Numbered from the stretch's first letter, positions 24,790 to 34,382 are shown. The stretch is 64,000 nucleotides of DNA from Paenibacillus glucanolyticus NBRC 15330 (GCF_004000885.1 NZ_BIMC01000010.1:142026-206025); one strand, 5' to 3'. Numbers and translations are program-made. The notes: a model not told the origin generated them from the letters alone.

Positions 24790-26163
24790 TCAGGTATTCC
24801 TGAACGGTCTCCGGTCCGTCTTGGGACCAAACTGCATTTGATACAGCCCCCATACCAGGATGCTTAAAGCGGTCATTATAAAGAAAATATTGCTGTAAAC
24901 ATAAGCCGACTCGTTACCTGTCAGCGGATTCAACCGCCAGGTTGCCGACTGATCCAATACCTTGCCTATAATGCTCATTGCCATCGCGCCGGATATAAAG
25001 TTCAGCATGGAGAACAATCCCATGCCTACACCGACCTGTTCTTTGGAAAGCGTTCTTGAGATCGTGTTGGACATCGCAATCTGCATAAAGGTTTGTCCTA
25101 CTTGACCCATGATTAACAGCAGTGCAATGACATACGGTGAAATGCCAACAAAAGTGGAGGTCAGAATGAAGCATAGAACCAGCAGTGCAGCCGCAATAGA
25201 AAATAGAGTTGAATTCCCGCGTTCATCCGCAAGTTTACCCCCGACACGGCCAAGCGTGGCCGCTGCAATGGCAGCAGGCACCAGGACAAAGCCAATGCTC
25301 CCTGCAGACAGATTGTTCAGTGCCGTCAAATACTGGGGCGTAATAAAGGTAATGCTAAAATTCATGGAGGTCGATATAAAAGCGATGACCAACGCACCGG
25401 TATATCTGGCATTCATGAACAGCTCCGGCTGAATAAACGGATGGACCGCTTTTCGAATGCGGATCGCAAACATCAGTAGGAATAGCCCCCCGATAACAGC
25501 AGCCGCCCAGCTGCTCTGTGTGATGGCTAGCAGGAACAAGCCCACCGCTGCCGCAAGGAATCCTCCGCCTATCACATCCAGCGGCTTGGCTGTCCCTCTC
25601 TCATCGTTCAGATATCTTCTGAAGAAAGGTATGGTCAGCAGGGGCAGTAATGAGAACAAGAACAAGATGCGCCAGCTGCCAAAACTCATAATCATCCCGG
25701 ACACGATCGGACCCAGAGCACCTCCAAGCGCCAAGCCAATAGCCGATGTACCGAGCGCTCTCCCGCGCTTCTCAGGTTCAAAATAACGGATTGGAATAAT
25801 CATGGCTATGGCTGGCAGTACGGCAGCACCTGCTGCTTGAAGCACTCGGCCGAGAATAATCATCCAGAAATCAACGGCCAGCATCCCGACAACCGAGCCG
25901 ACAGCAAACAAGAGCAGCCCGCACGTAATCAGGCTCTTCAGGCTATAGCTGTCTGCAAGTTTACCAAAGACAACCGAGCCGATTGCATAGAGAGCCATAT
26001 AACTGGTCATAATCCAGCTTACCTGAGATGGAAGCAATTCGAATTCTTTACCGATGGCCGGTAAAGCCACATTGAACATCGTACCGTTCATGACGGAGAA
26101 TATGAGTGTTACAACGAGGACGCGGAGCAGCTTGTCCCCGTTGGCATACGTATCATTTTTCAT
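24790..26163 (-). CDS. MFS drug-efflux transporter (DHA2/14-segment type)
   Basis: A 457-residue major facilitator that opens with the drug-antiporter pattern VMNGTMFNVALPAIGKEF and has motif A GKLADSYSLKSLI. About 14 membrane segments are visible, as in Tet(L)/TetB-like antiporters. The ATG at 26163 is preceded by GGAAGGG; the frame continues upstream without a site. It is divergent from a MarR regulator with two palindromes between, so it is probably repressed by MarR and induced by a toxic compound. Confidence 0.9.
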   Translation of the reverse strand: MKNDTYANGDKLLRVLVVTLIFSVMNGTMFNVALPAIGKEFELLPSQVSWIMTSYMALYAIGSVVFGKLADSYSLKSLITCGLLLFAVGSVVGMLAVDFWMIILGRVLQAAGAAVLPAIAMIIPIRYFEPEKRGRALGTSAIGLALGGALGPIVSGMIMSFGSWRILFLFSLLPLLTIPFFRRYLNDERGTAKPLDVIGGGFLAAAVGLFLLAITQSSWAAAVIGGLFLLMFAIRIRKAVHPFIQPELFMNARYTGALVIAFISTSMNFSITFITPQYLTALNNLSAGSIGFVLVPAAIAAATLGRVGGKLADERGNSTLFSIAAALLVLCFILTSTFVGISPYVIALLLIMGQVGQTFMQIAMSNTISRTLSKEQVGVGMGLFSMLNFISGAMAMSIIGKVLDQSATWRLNPLTGNESAYVYSNIFFIMTALSILVWGLYQMQFGPKTDRRPFRNT

Positions 26164-26245
26164 GGTTATCCCTTCCCCCGCGTTTGAAAGATAAAATCGT
26201 CCATAATAAACACCTAGCTGCAGCATGGAAATGAGTGTATAATTT

Positions 26246-26293
26246 AATGAGTCTACTCATTATATGTTTATTATATAGTGAGTAACCTCACTA
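26246..26293. promoter_or_regulatory. Paired palindromes in the MFS/MarR intergenic region
   Basis: AATGAGT-CT-ACTCATT (26246-26261) and TAGTGAG-TAAC-CTCACTA (26276-26293) lie between the divergent genes. They have different cores and are probable MarR-type operators overlapping the promoters. Confidence 0.65.
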
Positions 26294-26338
26294 ATTATGA
26301 GCTTAAGTATAAAGCCTGCTTTTGTCAAGGAGGAACTT

Positions 26339-26812
26339 ATGAAACCAAACGACGCTGTACCCTCATTCATCGATATCATTCACATGCTTGTAAGAACTAC
26401 TCATGCCATCCAAAAAGAATTCGACGCTCAACTAGGTATGTTCCCAACCCCATATCAAGTGTCCGGACCGAGACTTCGCGTGCTCTCTGTCGTCCTGGAA
26501 ACCGGAAGCATTCGAATGAATGAATTAGCAGCAAGGCTGGGCATTAAAGCCCGCACGCTTACCGATTTAGTGGATGCTCTTGAGAAGGAACAACTTCTTG
26601 TCCGTGTCCAGGATCCGCAAGACCGCCGGGCTATCCTGATTCAGCTCACGGAACAGGCACAAGCGACCATTAGGCCCGTACTGGACTATCAAACGGAAAT
26701 CGCCGAGAAAATCCTCGGCAGCCTTACCGAGAGTGACCGCAGGGTTTTCTATGACATGTTGTTAAGCCTCTCGAAGAACAAGGATCTGTCCGCCTGTATA
26801 GAACTTAAATAG
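26339..26812 (+). CDS. MarR-family transcriptional regulator
   Basis: A 157-residue winged-helix protein. The recognition region reads RMNELAARLGIKARTLTDLVDALEKEQLLVRVQDPQDRRAILI in parts, including the DxR wing of MarR proteins. ATG 26339 has AAGGAGG five bases upstream; an in-frame ATG at 26297 has no site. It is likely the local repressor of the divergent MFS efflux gene. Ligand unknown. Confidence 0.92.
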   Translation: MKPNDAVPSFIDIIHMLVRTTHAIQKEFDAQLGMFPTPYQVSGPRLRVLSVVLETGSIRMNELAARLGIKARTLTDLVDALEKEQLLVRVQDPQDRRAILIQLTEQAQATIRPVLDYQTEIAEKILGSLTESDRRVFYDMLLSLSKNKDLSACIELK

Positions 26813-26849
26813 CGGATTTGTTTCCGAAAACCCATGATTGCATCCATAG

Positions 26850-26875
26850 AAAAAGGAGCAGAGAGATCTGCTCCT
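26850..26875. terminator. Terminator between marR-type gene and GNAT gene
   Basis: GGAGCAGA and TCTGCTCC around a four-base loop, with a T-run on the minus strand serving the GNAT gene ending at 26910. It is weaker for the plus strand. Confidence 0.75.
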
Positions 26876-26909
26876 TCAACATCCATTTCATTTCCCTGCT
26901 TTATGATGA

Positions 26910-27431
26910 TCAAAATCGAAAGACGATCTTTACATGATCATTCGTGATTTCGACAGATTCCTGAAAACCCCGTTCCGCTCTATAACTATGAAGCGTCTTT
27001 CTCCAGAAGGCTTGTGCCCTCTTATTGCTGTCCGTGGCGTTCGTCTGAATCTCCCAGCTGCCTGAATGCTCGTTGAGTACCTGTGCCGCAGCCGCTTCTG
27101 CGATATTCTGGCCACGGAAGGGCTTCATCACAAAAAACTCGTTCATGTAGAATTCACTGCCAAAGGTATACGGCGGGGCTGCAACCAATGCAAAGCCCGC
27201 AGGAATGTCATCAGCCCGAATAAGATACGGGAATAACACCTCTGGCTTATCCCACCATATATCAAACACTTGAATCTGGTCATTCAAGGTTCTGGTATCA
27301 TCATCTTCAAACACGCCATATCGATTCGGCTTCCATCCCCATATTCCCGACAAATCGTGCAGGTACAGCGGATACATATTATTAATGATAAATTTAGTCG
27401 AGGCATCACTTAACTCCACCGTGACTTTCAT
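26910..27431 (-). CDS. GNAT N-acetyltransferase
   Basis: A 173-residue GNAT protein. The acetyl-CoA-binding region is FYMNEFFVMKPFRGQNIAEAAAAQVL and the C-terminal motif B is WEIQTNATDSNKRAQAFWRKTL. GGGGGAG lies five bases before the ATG. It is a single gene with its own terminator. Substrate unknown. Confidence 0.87.
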   Translation of the reverse strand: MKVTVELSDASTKFIINNMYPLYLHDLSGIWGWKPNRYGVFEDDDTRTLNDQIQVFDIWWDKPEVLFPYLIRADDIPAGFALVAAPPYTFGSEFYMNEFFVMKPFRGQNIAEAAAAQVLNEHSGSWEIQTNATDSNKRAQAFWRKTLHSYRAERGFQESVEITNDHVKIVFRF

Positions 27432-27600
27432 CCGTTCTCCCCCATTCTGTCGGCTATCTCGAAACCTTTGAGATACGGCATCTTGCCCTATTAATTCAGA
27501 TATTTAACGGCTTCAACGTAAGCGTAACATCGTTCCAAAACCATAAATAGAGGAGGTATGAGTATAATTAACTTTTATATAAACTGACGTCGGCCGCAAT

Positions 27601-27650
27601 AAAAAAAGCAACGAGCACTGTCCAGCTCAGACATGCTCATTGCTTAATAT
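27601..27650 (-). terminator. Terminator of the DJ-1/PfpI gene
   Basis: A long stem (AAGCAATGAGCA and TGCTCGTTGCTT, with an inner TGTC/GACA) followed by a run of T residues on the minus strand. Confidence 0.88.
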
Positions 27651-27663
27651 GCGTGTTAGTCCG

Positions 27664-28254
27664 TTACTTTTCCGCAAAACCCATCAAATCTTTCACATGT
27701 AACGTATTTTCTCGCGTTGTCAGCTTTTCCAGCAAAGTGAAGGCCACTTCAAAGGCTGTTGCCGGGTTACAGGAAGTGATCAGATTCCCATCGACAACGA
27801 CTTGTTCGTCCACCACGATGGCGCCAAACTCGCGCAGCTGTTTCTTTCTGATGCTCGTTGGATGATCGTAGGTTGTTGCCCTGCGCCCCTCCAGCAGCCC
27901 GGCCTTGCCAAGCGTCAGGGCTGCAACACATATGGTGGCGATCCACTTGTCTTGTGCATGGAATGCCTGAATGACGGCGGAGAACCTGGGATCGTATGCA
28001 TCCTTGTAAAACCCGGCTTCCTCAAATCCGCCTGGAATCGCAAGCGCATCATAGTCATCAACCCGGACTGAATCCAGTGTCACTTCAGGAATCACGGTGA
28101 AGTTCCAGGTACACTTTAATCGGTCGTGCAATCCGGTCGTTACCACCTGCGTGGTGCCGTCTCCCTCAAGCATGTTCCATCCTAATACGTCGGTAAAGAC
28201 GCTTGCTTCCACTGCCTCGAATCCATCGGCCAGCAGCAACAGCACTCTTTTCAT
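27664..28254 (-). CDS. DJ-1/PfpI-family protein
   Basis: A 196-residue class I glutamine-amidotransferase-like protein. The nucleophile elbow cysteine is in WIATICVAALTLGKAGLLEGRRAT, preceded by the YDALAIPGGFEEAGFY loop. The family includes proteases, chaperones and glyoxalase-like enzymes; which activity applies is unknown. I start at ATG 28254 (MKRVLLLLADGFEAVE), six bases after AGGG; another ATG two codons upstream is too close to the site. It is probably a stress protein. Confidence 0.88.
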   Translation of the reverse strand: MKRVLLLLADGFEAVEASVFTDVLGWNMLEGDGTTQVVTTGLHDRLKCTWNFTVIPEVTLDSVRVDDYDALAIPGGFEEAGFYKDAYDPRFSAVIQAFHAQDKWIATICVAALTLGKAGLLEGRRATTYDHPTSIRKKQLREFGAIVVDEQVVVDGNLITSCNPATAFEVAFTLLEKLTTRENTLHVKDLMGFAEK

Positions 28255-28399
28255 CGTCATCCCTGCCTTTATGTTTACTAATAATTATAGTCCCCATTAC
28301 CTCTCATGGAAATATACCTCCTGAAACTATTCTATCTGTCTATATCCTTTTCTCTCTTTGATGAATAGAATGTAAGACTTAATTAAAAGAGGTGAGCAT

Positions 28400-28765
28400 A
28401 TGACTCCGTTACAGTTGAATGGGATTGTAGGTGGGAAGAATCCTATTGATGTAGGTGCTGGAAAGACCATTTTGTTGCAGCAAATTGTAATCAACGTGAG
28501 AAACGGCAGAAAACTGGTTCTCAAAGATATTAACTTTTTGTTTAACAATGATGCTTTTGCAATCAAAATTGAGGCACAGCCATCCCCCGGCGTATATATT
28601 GCCAGAGGTGGCGCTGGTGATTTGCACCCGAACAAAGTATTGTTCAATAATAATACGGGGTCATCCGTTTTGATCTTCTTACTGGTAAGTGCCGTCAATA
28701 CGTCCCGTAACAAGCGTTCACTCAGTCGTTCTGACAGCTGGCACCTTAATCTCAAGCGACAATAA
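28400..28765 (+). CDS. Hypothetical protein
   Basis: A 121-residue protein I do not recognise. It has no signal peptide or membrane segment, alternates beta-prone stretches (TILLQQIVINVRNGRKLVLKDINFLF) and ends in a basic, serine/arginine-rich tail. A strong GAGGTGAGC ribosome binding site precedes the ATG and a terminator follows, so expression is likely. A 180-residue frame on the opposite strand covers the same DNA but has no comparable signals. Confidence 0.65.
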   Translation: MTPLQLNGIVGGKNPIDVGAGKTILLQQIVINVRNGRKLVLKDINFLFNNDAFAIKIEAQPSPGVYIARGGAGDLHPNKVLFNNNTGSSVLIFLLVSAVNTSRNKRSLSRSDSWHLNLKRQ

Positions 28766-28775
28766 AGCATTCCTC

Positions 28776-29066
28776 CTACAAAAGGAAGCAGCTCCTGTGC
28801 TGTTTCCTTTTTTTTAAGGCGGTAAAGGGCATCATGCCGGAAAAAGCAGCCGCCGTCGCAACTTGACATCGTTTAATACCCGCGTACCACCAAATGAATG
28901 CCAGCGCCGTTACGATCGGTCCGTACCATACGAGCGCCAGCCATTCTTGCATTCCAATTGCAGCAAGGGAAGCTGCCGGATTTTCGAACCATAATGGAAT
29001 GAGACACAGGATAAAGGCCGCCGCAGATACCCGTGTTGTCTCGAGTCCTTCAGCAGATACAATCGC
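28776..29066 (-). pseudogene. C-terminal remnant of an EamA-family transporter
   Basis: An open minus-strand frame of 96 codons, closed upstream by a stop, without a start or ribosome binding site. It reads like the end of a DMT permease: LETTRVSAAAFILCLIPLW, then EWLALVWYGPIVTALAFIWW and ATAAAFSGMMPFTAL. Its last codons run into the terminator of the convergent hypothetical gene. About two thirds of the gene is missing, so this is a decayed copy. Confidence 0.6.
28781..28815 (+). terminator. Terminator of the hypothetical gene
   Basis: AAAGGAAGCAGC and GCTGTTTCCTTT around a six-base loop, followed by T residues. Confidence 0.85.
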
Positions 29067-29208
29067 TTATCGGTGTTAACAATACCGGACGTTGAATCCT
29101 TGTACTTGACTGTTGCTTCTCCTCCCCATTCTCCTTTCATGCATAAATTAAAACATAGAATGGAAATGATAACTAAATCATGTATTGCATGGACTAGGGA
29201 GTGAGTGT

Positions 29209-30543
29209 ATGGATCTCAAACTGCGTTTGGCTGATTATTTCAGGACAAATGCCGATTATTTCAATGTAGAAATTCAATTGCTGCAATATCGAGTTCAGGT
29301 GATCGGCTTGGATTCTTTGGTCGATCTTCCTCAGAGCATTGCTATGCTCCAGACGCAGACAACAAACATGGTCGATGACTCGCTGTCACCGGATTCATTG
29401 CTCAAGATTATTGGACAGCTTGTGGACCCTGATCTGGGTGCAATTGTGCCTGACATCATAAAGGGCAACTTGATTGTGCTGGAACCTCTGTCAGGAACAT
29501 GCTGCGCTGTCCTTCCTATATCCAAAGTTGTTACCCGATCGATCGGACCGGCTGAAACGGAGAACACCCTGTATGGGTCCAGCAGCTCTTTTCTTGAAGA
29601 TCTCAACACCAATATCGGCATCCTTCGGAAACACTGCACAAGCGCCAACTTGAAAGTAGAAACTTACAAGGTCGGAAAGAGCAATCCCAAAGCCGTTTTG
29701 TTAATCTACGTTGAGGATCAGGTTAAGCCCGCGCTTATCGACAACCTCCGGAAGAAAATTGAAGCCGGTTTGGATAAGGATATCCAGCATCTGCAGCAGC
29801 TTGAGAAAATTCTGGGATCAAACCCCTGGACGGTGGTAGCCCGGTTTAACGCAACCGAGCTACCGCAGAATGCGGCACATTCCCTGCAGCAAGGGAAAGT
29901 CGTGTTAATGATTGATCGACTGCCGTTTGCGGTCATCATCCCAAGTCTGATCTGGGATATGTTCTGCATGAAGGATGATCACAATTTCCCGCTGCCCTTC
30001 ATGTATCTTATCCGCTTACTTCGCATTCTGGGCGCGCTGATTGCCACCATCATTCCGGGTCTCTATGTTGCCCTGGTGTCCGTAAACCCAGAAGTATTGA
30101 GGCTGCAATTGGCGCTATCCATTGCCCACAGCCGTCAAGACGTCCCGTATCCCGCCATGGTTGAAACTTTACTGCTTCTGGTTGTGCTGGAGCTCATACT
30201 GGAAGCCAGCATTCGCCTGCCCAAGAGCATAGGACCGACCGTTACGATGGTCGGAGGCATTATCCTCGGGCAAGCCGCAGTTGCGGCGAAACTCGTCAGC
30301 AATCTGTTAATCATCGTGCTGGCGGGCACCACCATTGCCTCTTCGACGGTAGTCGGATTTCAGAACTCTGTGCCGATCAGGGTCTTCAAGTATCTGCTCA
30401 TTATTTTATCTGCTATTTACGGGGTATTGGGTCTGCTCGCGGGGATTGTGCTTATCTGCGCCTACATAGGCAACCAGAGCAGCATGGGTGTTCCTTACTT
30501 GTCCATGCCCTCATTGACCCAGAAGGATGAACCCAATGGCTAA
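29209..30543 (+). CDS. Spore germinant receptor A subunit (GerA family)
   Basis: A 444-residue GerA-family protein. It has a hydrophilic N-terminal half with the conserved ESSTMFVVC-region equivalent, the VKPALIDNLRKKIEAGLDKD stretch, and LVDPDLGAIVPDI; the membrane half has about five segments (LPFMYLIRLLRILGALIATIIPGLYVALVS in parts, then TVTMVGGIILGQAAV). It forms a receptor complex in the spore inner membrane with the B and C subunits encoded next. ATG 29209 is seven bases after AGGGAG. First gene of the ger operon. Germinant unknown. Confidence 0.93.
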   Translation: MDLKLRLADYFRTNADYFNVEIQLLQYRVQVIGLDSLVDLPQSIAMLQTQTTNMVDDSLSPDSLLKIIGQLVDPDLGAIVPDIIKGNLIVLEPLSGTCCAVLPISKVVTRSIGPAETENTLYGSSSSFLEDLNTNIGILRKHCTSANLKVETYKVGKSNPKAVLLIYVEDQVKPALIDNLRKKIEAGLDKDIQHLQQLEKILGSNPWTVVARFNATELPQNAAHSLQQGKVVLMIDRLPFAVIIPSLIWDMFCMKDDHNFPLPFMYLIRLLRILGALIATIIPGLYVALVSVNPEVLRLQLALSIAHSRQDVPYPAMVETLLLLVVLELILEASIRLPKSIGPTVTMVGGIILGQAAVAAKLVSNLLIIVLAGTTIASSTVVGFQNSVPIRVFKYLLIILSAIYGVLGLLAGIVLICAYIGNQSSMGVPYLSMPSLTQKDEPNG

Positions 30544-31630
30544 AGGCGGACTTCAATCAGCCGTGATGTACGTGGTCTGTCATATGGGGCTTATCTTTTT
30601 TCTATATCCCTCGAGGTTTTTTTCTGCTATGCAAACCGGGCACTGGATAGGCATTGTATTCAGCTACGCCGTACAGATGACCGTTGTTTTCTTATATATC
30701 ATGGGCTTGCGATTTGCCAAAAATCAAACGGTCATTGATATATTCCGAAGTGCAGGCAGGGTTGTTCCATGGATTGTCCTGCTGCCTGCCTTCCTGTACC
30801 TGGTCGTTGCGTTTATCGTAACTATTCGTGCCTACTCTGAAATGCTCACGCTGATTTTCTTATCCAACACACCCCTGTGGGCCATCCTGCTGCTCCTGTT
30901 CCTTGTCGCCTTTGTAATGGCTTGGCAGGGAATTGGCAGTATGGCCAGAACAGCCTTATTACTTGCTATCTTGTTCTCGGGTCCACTCCTGTTTGTCCTG
31001 TATCTATCCTTTCAGAATGTCGATTGGTATTACGCTTTGCCGTTCGTCGGCCATAAACAAACGTTTACCTTCATAATGGATGTAGAATTTCAAGTTAGTC
31101 TGTTTGTGTATGCGGGGGGATTCTTTTTTCTGGGACTACTCCCCGTCTCTATTCCTATCAACATGAAAAAGATGGCCATCGGCGGACTGCTGCTGCTCCC
31201 AATGTACCTGCTGTCGGTATATCTTCCCCTGCTGACCTTTGGCCAATCGACCGCTGAGCTGTATGAATTCCCCATGCTGATGACGATCGATACGGTGAAC
31301 GTGACCTGGCTGATGTTTGACCGGATCACCATATTCTTCCTGCTCAGTTTGATGGCTTTTGCTCTGCTATACATGGCAGTCACCCTATGGACTTTAATGA
31401 CTTTAACGAAAAAAGCACTGCCCTTTATCCCCGATCCTTACGGGCTAATCGGGTTGACGATTCTCCTATTTGTTATCTCATTGGCCATTCCGGACTGGGA
31501 CTTCCTGAAACAGCTGCAGATCGGGATCATCCCGCTCAGGTTATACATTTTCATTGTCATCCCCGTGCTCACTTTCATTATGGGATGGCGGCTCAAGAAC
31601 AAAGCCAATCGTAAAGCGGAGGTATCTTGA
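30536..31630 (+). CDS. Spore germinant receptor B subunit (GerB family permease)
   Basis: A 364-residue integral membrane protein of the GerAB/amino-acid permease-like family with about ten membrane segments. It has the typical opening SAVMYVVCHMGLIFFLYPSRFF and the EFPMLMTIDTVNVTWLMFDRI region between segments 7 and 8. It is thought to bind the germinant. I start at ATG 30536, which overlaps the A-subunit stop by eight bases with AAGG nine bases upstream; another ATG at 30527 is possible. Confidence 0.9.
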   Translation: MAKGGLQSAVMYVVCHMGLIFFLYPSRFFSAMQTGHWIGIVFSYAVQMTVVFLYIMGLRFAKNQTVIDIFRSAGRVVPWIVLLPAFLYLVVAFIVTIRAYSEMLTLIFLSNTPLWAILLLLFLVAFVMAWQGIGSMARTALLLAILFSGPLLFVLYLSFQNVDWYYALPFVGHKQTFTFIMDVEFQVSLFVYAGGFFFLGLLPVSIPINMKKMAIGGLLLLPMYLLSVYLPLLTFGQSTAELYEFPMLMTIDTVNVTWLMFDRITIFFLLSLMAFALLYMAVTLWTLMTLTKKALPFIPDPYGLIGLTILLFVISLAIPDWDFLKQLQIGIIPLRLYIFIVIPVLTFIMGWRLKNKANRKAEVS

Positions 31631-32715
31631 TGATGATCATACGAACCCCTTTTCGTTGGAGGATGAAACTTCTGACTGTTTCGATAATCCTTCTCCCTTT
31701 ATTAAGCGGCTGCTGGGACAACAAAGATATTAACCATCGAGCCCTCCCTGTCATCATGGGGATATCCTTGACCGAGCACAATCAGTACAAAATCTTCTTG
31801 GATATCCCGTCAACGGATGATTCCAACAACATTACGATTGTATCGGGTACCGGAGACACCATTAACGAGATCATCGATCATATGAGCATGAATATGGAAT
31901 CTCAAGTTGATTTGCTTCATCTGAAAATTGTTATTGTGGATAAGAACTTTGCGCAAAGCGGAATGCAGGACGTCGTGTCGGCCTTTAATCGTTCCCGTGA
32001 TATTTCTTCCAAAACGCTGTTTGCTATCAGTGAACAGCCGTTGGAGCAATTCTTCTCCGAGATGAAGGCAAAAACTCTGAACAGCGGGAATGTCCTTTAT
32101 GATTTTTTCGAAAAAAACGCCGGATGGAATCCCCAATTAGCCGACACGAGGGTATGGCAAATGTTCCGCAGCATTAATTCCTATACGCATGATGTCATCG
32201 TTCCGCTTATTCGATCAGGAAAGACAACGAATATCGAATGCATTGGCTCGGCCATTATCAAGAATGGGAAGATGACGGGACAGATCAGTCCCGAGGAAAC
32301 GCTGGTCGCTAATGCTTTTTATGGAAAAAGCGCCTATGGCAAGCTCGAAGTTATGGACAGTGCGACGGTACAGATTATCAGCAACAAACTTACCCATAAG
32401 AGCTGGATGAAGAATGACCAGGCTTTTTTGAGGAGCAATCTGAAGCTGAATGTCACCATTCTGGATTCAAAGGGCCATCCCACGGAACAAGAGATTAAAG
32501 ATAAATTGGAGCAACTGCTCACCTCTCGACTAGAGCATTTATTTAAGCAAACCCAGCAGGACGAAGCGGATATATTAGCATTAGGCCAATATTTCAGAAA
32601 CGATTTGACCCGTGAGCAATTGTCCAGATGGCGATCCGAATATTACCCGGAGCTGGACTTCGAGCTTAAGGTCACGACCAAAATCGAGAACCGGGGCAAT
32701 CTCAAAAATTTATGA
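31630..32715 (+). CDS. Spore germinant receptor C subunit (GerC lipoprotein)
   Basis: A 361-residue GerC-family protein with a lipoprotein signal: basic N-terminus, hydrophobic stretch and lipobox LLSGC, followed by the family signature WDNKDINHRALPVIMGIS. It should sit on the outer face of the spore inner membrane with the A and B subunits. The ATG at 31630 overlaps the B-subunit stop by one base and has GGAGG seven bases upstream. Last gene of the operon, ending at a terminator. Confidence 0.93.
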   Translation: MMIIRTPFRWRMKLLTVSIILLPLLSGCWDNKDINHRALPVIMGISLTEHNQYKIFLDIPSTDDSNNITIVSGTGDTINEIIDHMSMNMESQVDLLHLKIVIVDKNFAQSGMQDVVSAFNRSRDISSKTLFAISEQPLEQFFSEMKAKTLNSGNVLYDFFEKNAGWNPQLADTRVWQMFRSINSYTHDVIVPLIRSGKTTNIECIGSAIIKNGKMTGQISPEETLVANAFYGKSAYGKLEVMDSATVQIISNKLTHKSWMKNDQAFLRSNLKLNVTILDSKGHPTEQEIKDKLEQLLTSRLEHLFKQTQQDEADILALGQYFRNDLTREQLSRWRSEYYPELDFELKVTTKIENRGNLKNL

Positions 32716-32723
32716 TAGATATG

Positions 32724-32752
32724 AAAAAAGGACCCTTTGCGGTCCTTTTTTT
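32724..32752 (+). terminator. Terminator of the ger operon
   Basis: AAAAAAGGACC and GGTCCTTTTTTT around a six-base loop, nine bases past the gerC stop. Confidence 0.93.
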
Positions 32753-32844
32753 ACGTTCCTCTTATTTCATAAGCAGTAAAATTCCATTTAATGCCTCAAA
32801 CAGTATTTTGATTCTCCTCGGCGGTACCTACAGAGATGCGAATA

Positions 32845-33150
32845 TTAAACCTCGCTGTAATCGATCTCCAAAAACTGTACGACTTCCTTCTCCCAGCGAT
32901 CCTCTACAAAGGCAACATGCTGCGGATGCACATGGTATGCTTCATAATCAGCTTCGCTATCAAATGCCATGGAGAATCCGAAATCGTATGTATTCTTGTG
33001 GCTGATCTGCTTGAACACCTTGAACTCCTGAACCACTTCAATCGTACTAAGGGCAGATCGCCCATCCTCCAGAAAACGCAGCTCCTCTGCAGAGCCCTTC
33101 TCATGCTTCAATGAAAAAATAACGGAGTGAATCATTCGGTTTGATGTCAT
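32845..33150 (-). CDS. Dabb-domain (stress-responsive A/B barrel) protein
   Basis: A 101-residue protein opening MIHSVIFSLKHEKG with YDFGFSMAFDSEADYEAYHVHPQHVAFV, the recognisable Dabb ferredoxin-like fold pattern. These proteins dimerise; some bind or cyclise small molecules, and the role here is unknown. Its start overlaps the stop of the Bcr/CflA transporter gene (ATGA), so the two are translated from one message. Confidence 0.85.
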   Translation of the reverse strand: MTSNRMIHSVIFSLKHEKGSAEELRFLEDGRSALSTIEVVQEFKVFKQISHKNTYDFGFSMAFDSEADYEAYHVHPQHVAFVEDRWEKEVVQFLEIDYSEV

Positions 33151-34382
33151 GTCAATCCCGCTCCTCTCATGTCGTCTTTTGATTCGGTTTCATGTTTCCT
33201 GGTCCATTTGAAAAAAGCCAACGAGCCGAGTACGGACGTGATGAACAGGATGGCTCCCATCGGCACGGCTGTAGACTCATCCATACCGACAAGCGGTGAT
33301 ACGATGGATCCCAGCAGGAGTGGAAGCAAACCTATGACAGCACTTGCACTTCCTGCGCGGTGTCCTTGCTTCTCCATGGCCAACGTAAATGTGCTTGTTG
33401 CTACCATTCCTATGGTGATCATGTAGATGAATATCAATATAACAACGATGGCCAGAGGCCCTTTCAGCATCGTCATCAGCAACAACAGGAACGTTGCACT
33501 CACCGCCATGATGACTCCGACCCGGAGCAAGCTTCGTTCATGAACGATGCCGCCAAACCGTCCAATAATGAAACTTCCCGTAATAATAGCGATCCCGTTA
33601 ATCCCGAACAGTACGCTAAACATTTGTGGTGAAACACCGTAAATTCCCTGATACACAAACGGCGTTCCCGAAACGTAAGCAAAGCTGCCTCCGTGAATGA
33701 AACCCACCGTCAGGGCGTACCCGATAAAGGAACGATCCTTGAACAAACTTCCCATCGTACGGACGGAATGGCCCAGCGAGCTTGGCGTTCTTCTCTCCTG
33801 CGGCAAGGTTTCCTTCAGACGAAAGGCAACAATCAGTACAATGAAGACACCGAATATGCTCAAGAAATAAAAGATCGTGTGCCAGCTTGCAAACGGCATC
33901 AGCAGGATGGCTCCGCCTGACATCGGGGCAACCATCGGGGCAACCGCGTTAATGACCGACAGCAGCGCAAAGAATTTAGTAAGCTCACGCCCGCTGAACA
34001 CATCGCGCACAACAGCACGTGAAATCACAAGCCCGGCCGCCGCCGTGAATCCCTGCAGGAATCTGGCAACAACCAGTGCCGTAATATTCGGTGCCAGTGC
34101 ACAGAACAAGGAGGATATCGCAAATAAGGCTAGCGAGACTAATAACGGCTTTCTTCTTCCGTGAGCGTCACTGATCGGTCCAACAATGATCTGACCAACC
34201 GCGAGTCCGATGAGACAGGAGGTCAAACTCAGCTGGACAAGCGAAGCCCGCGCCCCAAAATCATGGGCAATCTCGGGAAAGCTGGGCAAATACATGTCGA
34301 TATTGAACGGTCCTAATATACCAAGCAAGCTGAGAAGCAAGGCTAATCCGAGGCGTTCTTTTCCTGTTGGGTTATGAAGCAT
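33147..34382 (-). CDS. Bcr/CflA-family drug exporter (MFS)
   Basis: A 411-residue, 12-segment MFS protein with the family's opening FNIDMYLPSFPEIAHDF, motif A GPISDAHGRRKPLL and the second-half FGRFGGIVHERSLL region. It is a probable efflux pump of the Bcr/CflA group. The ATG at 34382 lies ten bases after GAGGTG; an in-frame TTG at 34391 is too close to the site. It is co-transcribed with the downstream Dabb gene by a four-base overlap. Confidence 0.92.
   Translation of the reverse strand: MLHNPTGKERLGLALLLSLLGILGPFNIDMYLPSFPEIAHDFGARASLVQLSLTSCLIGLAVGQIIVGPISDAHGRRKPLLVSLALFAISSLFCALAPNITALVVARFLQGFTAAAGLVISRAVVRDVFSGRELTKFFALLSVINAVAPMVAPMSGGAILLMPFASWHTIFYFLSIFGVFIVLIVAFRLKETLPQERRTPSSLGHSVRTMGSLFKDRSFIGYALTVGFIHGGSFAYVSGTPFVYQGIYGVSPQMFSVLFGINGIAIITGSFIIGRFGGIVHERSLLRVGVIMAVSATFLLLLMTMLKGPLAIVVILIFIYMITIGMVATSTFTLAMEKQGHRAGSASAVIGLLPLLLGSIVSPLVGMDESTAVPMGAILFITSVLGSLAFFKWTRKHETESKDDMRGAGLT

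Noticed and set aside
28327..28869. 180-residue minus-strand frame opposite the 28400-28765 gene
   Set aside because: No start signals and cysteine-rich nonsense composition; the plus-strand gene has a strong ribosome binding site and terminator. Part of the right end is covered by the EamA remnant in another frame.
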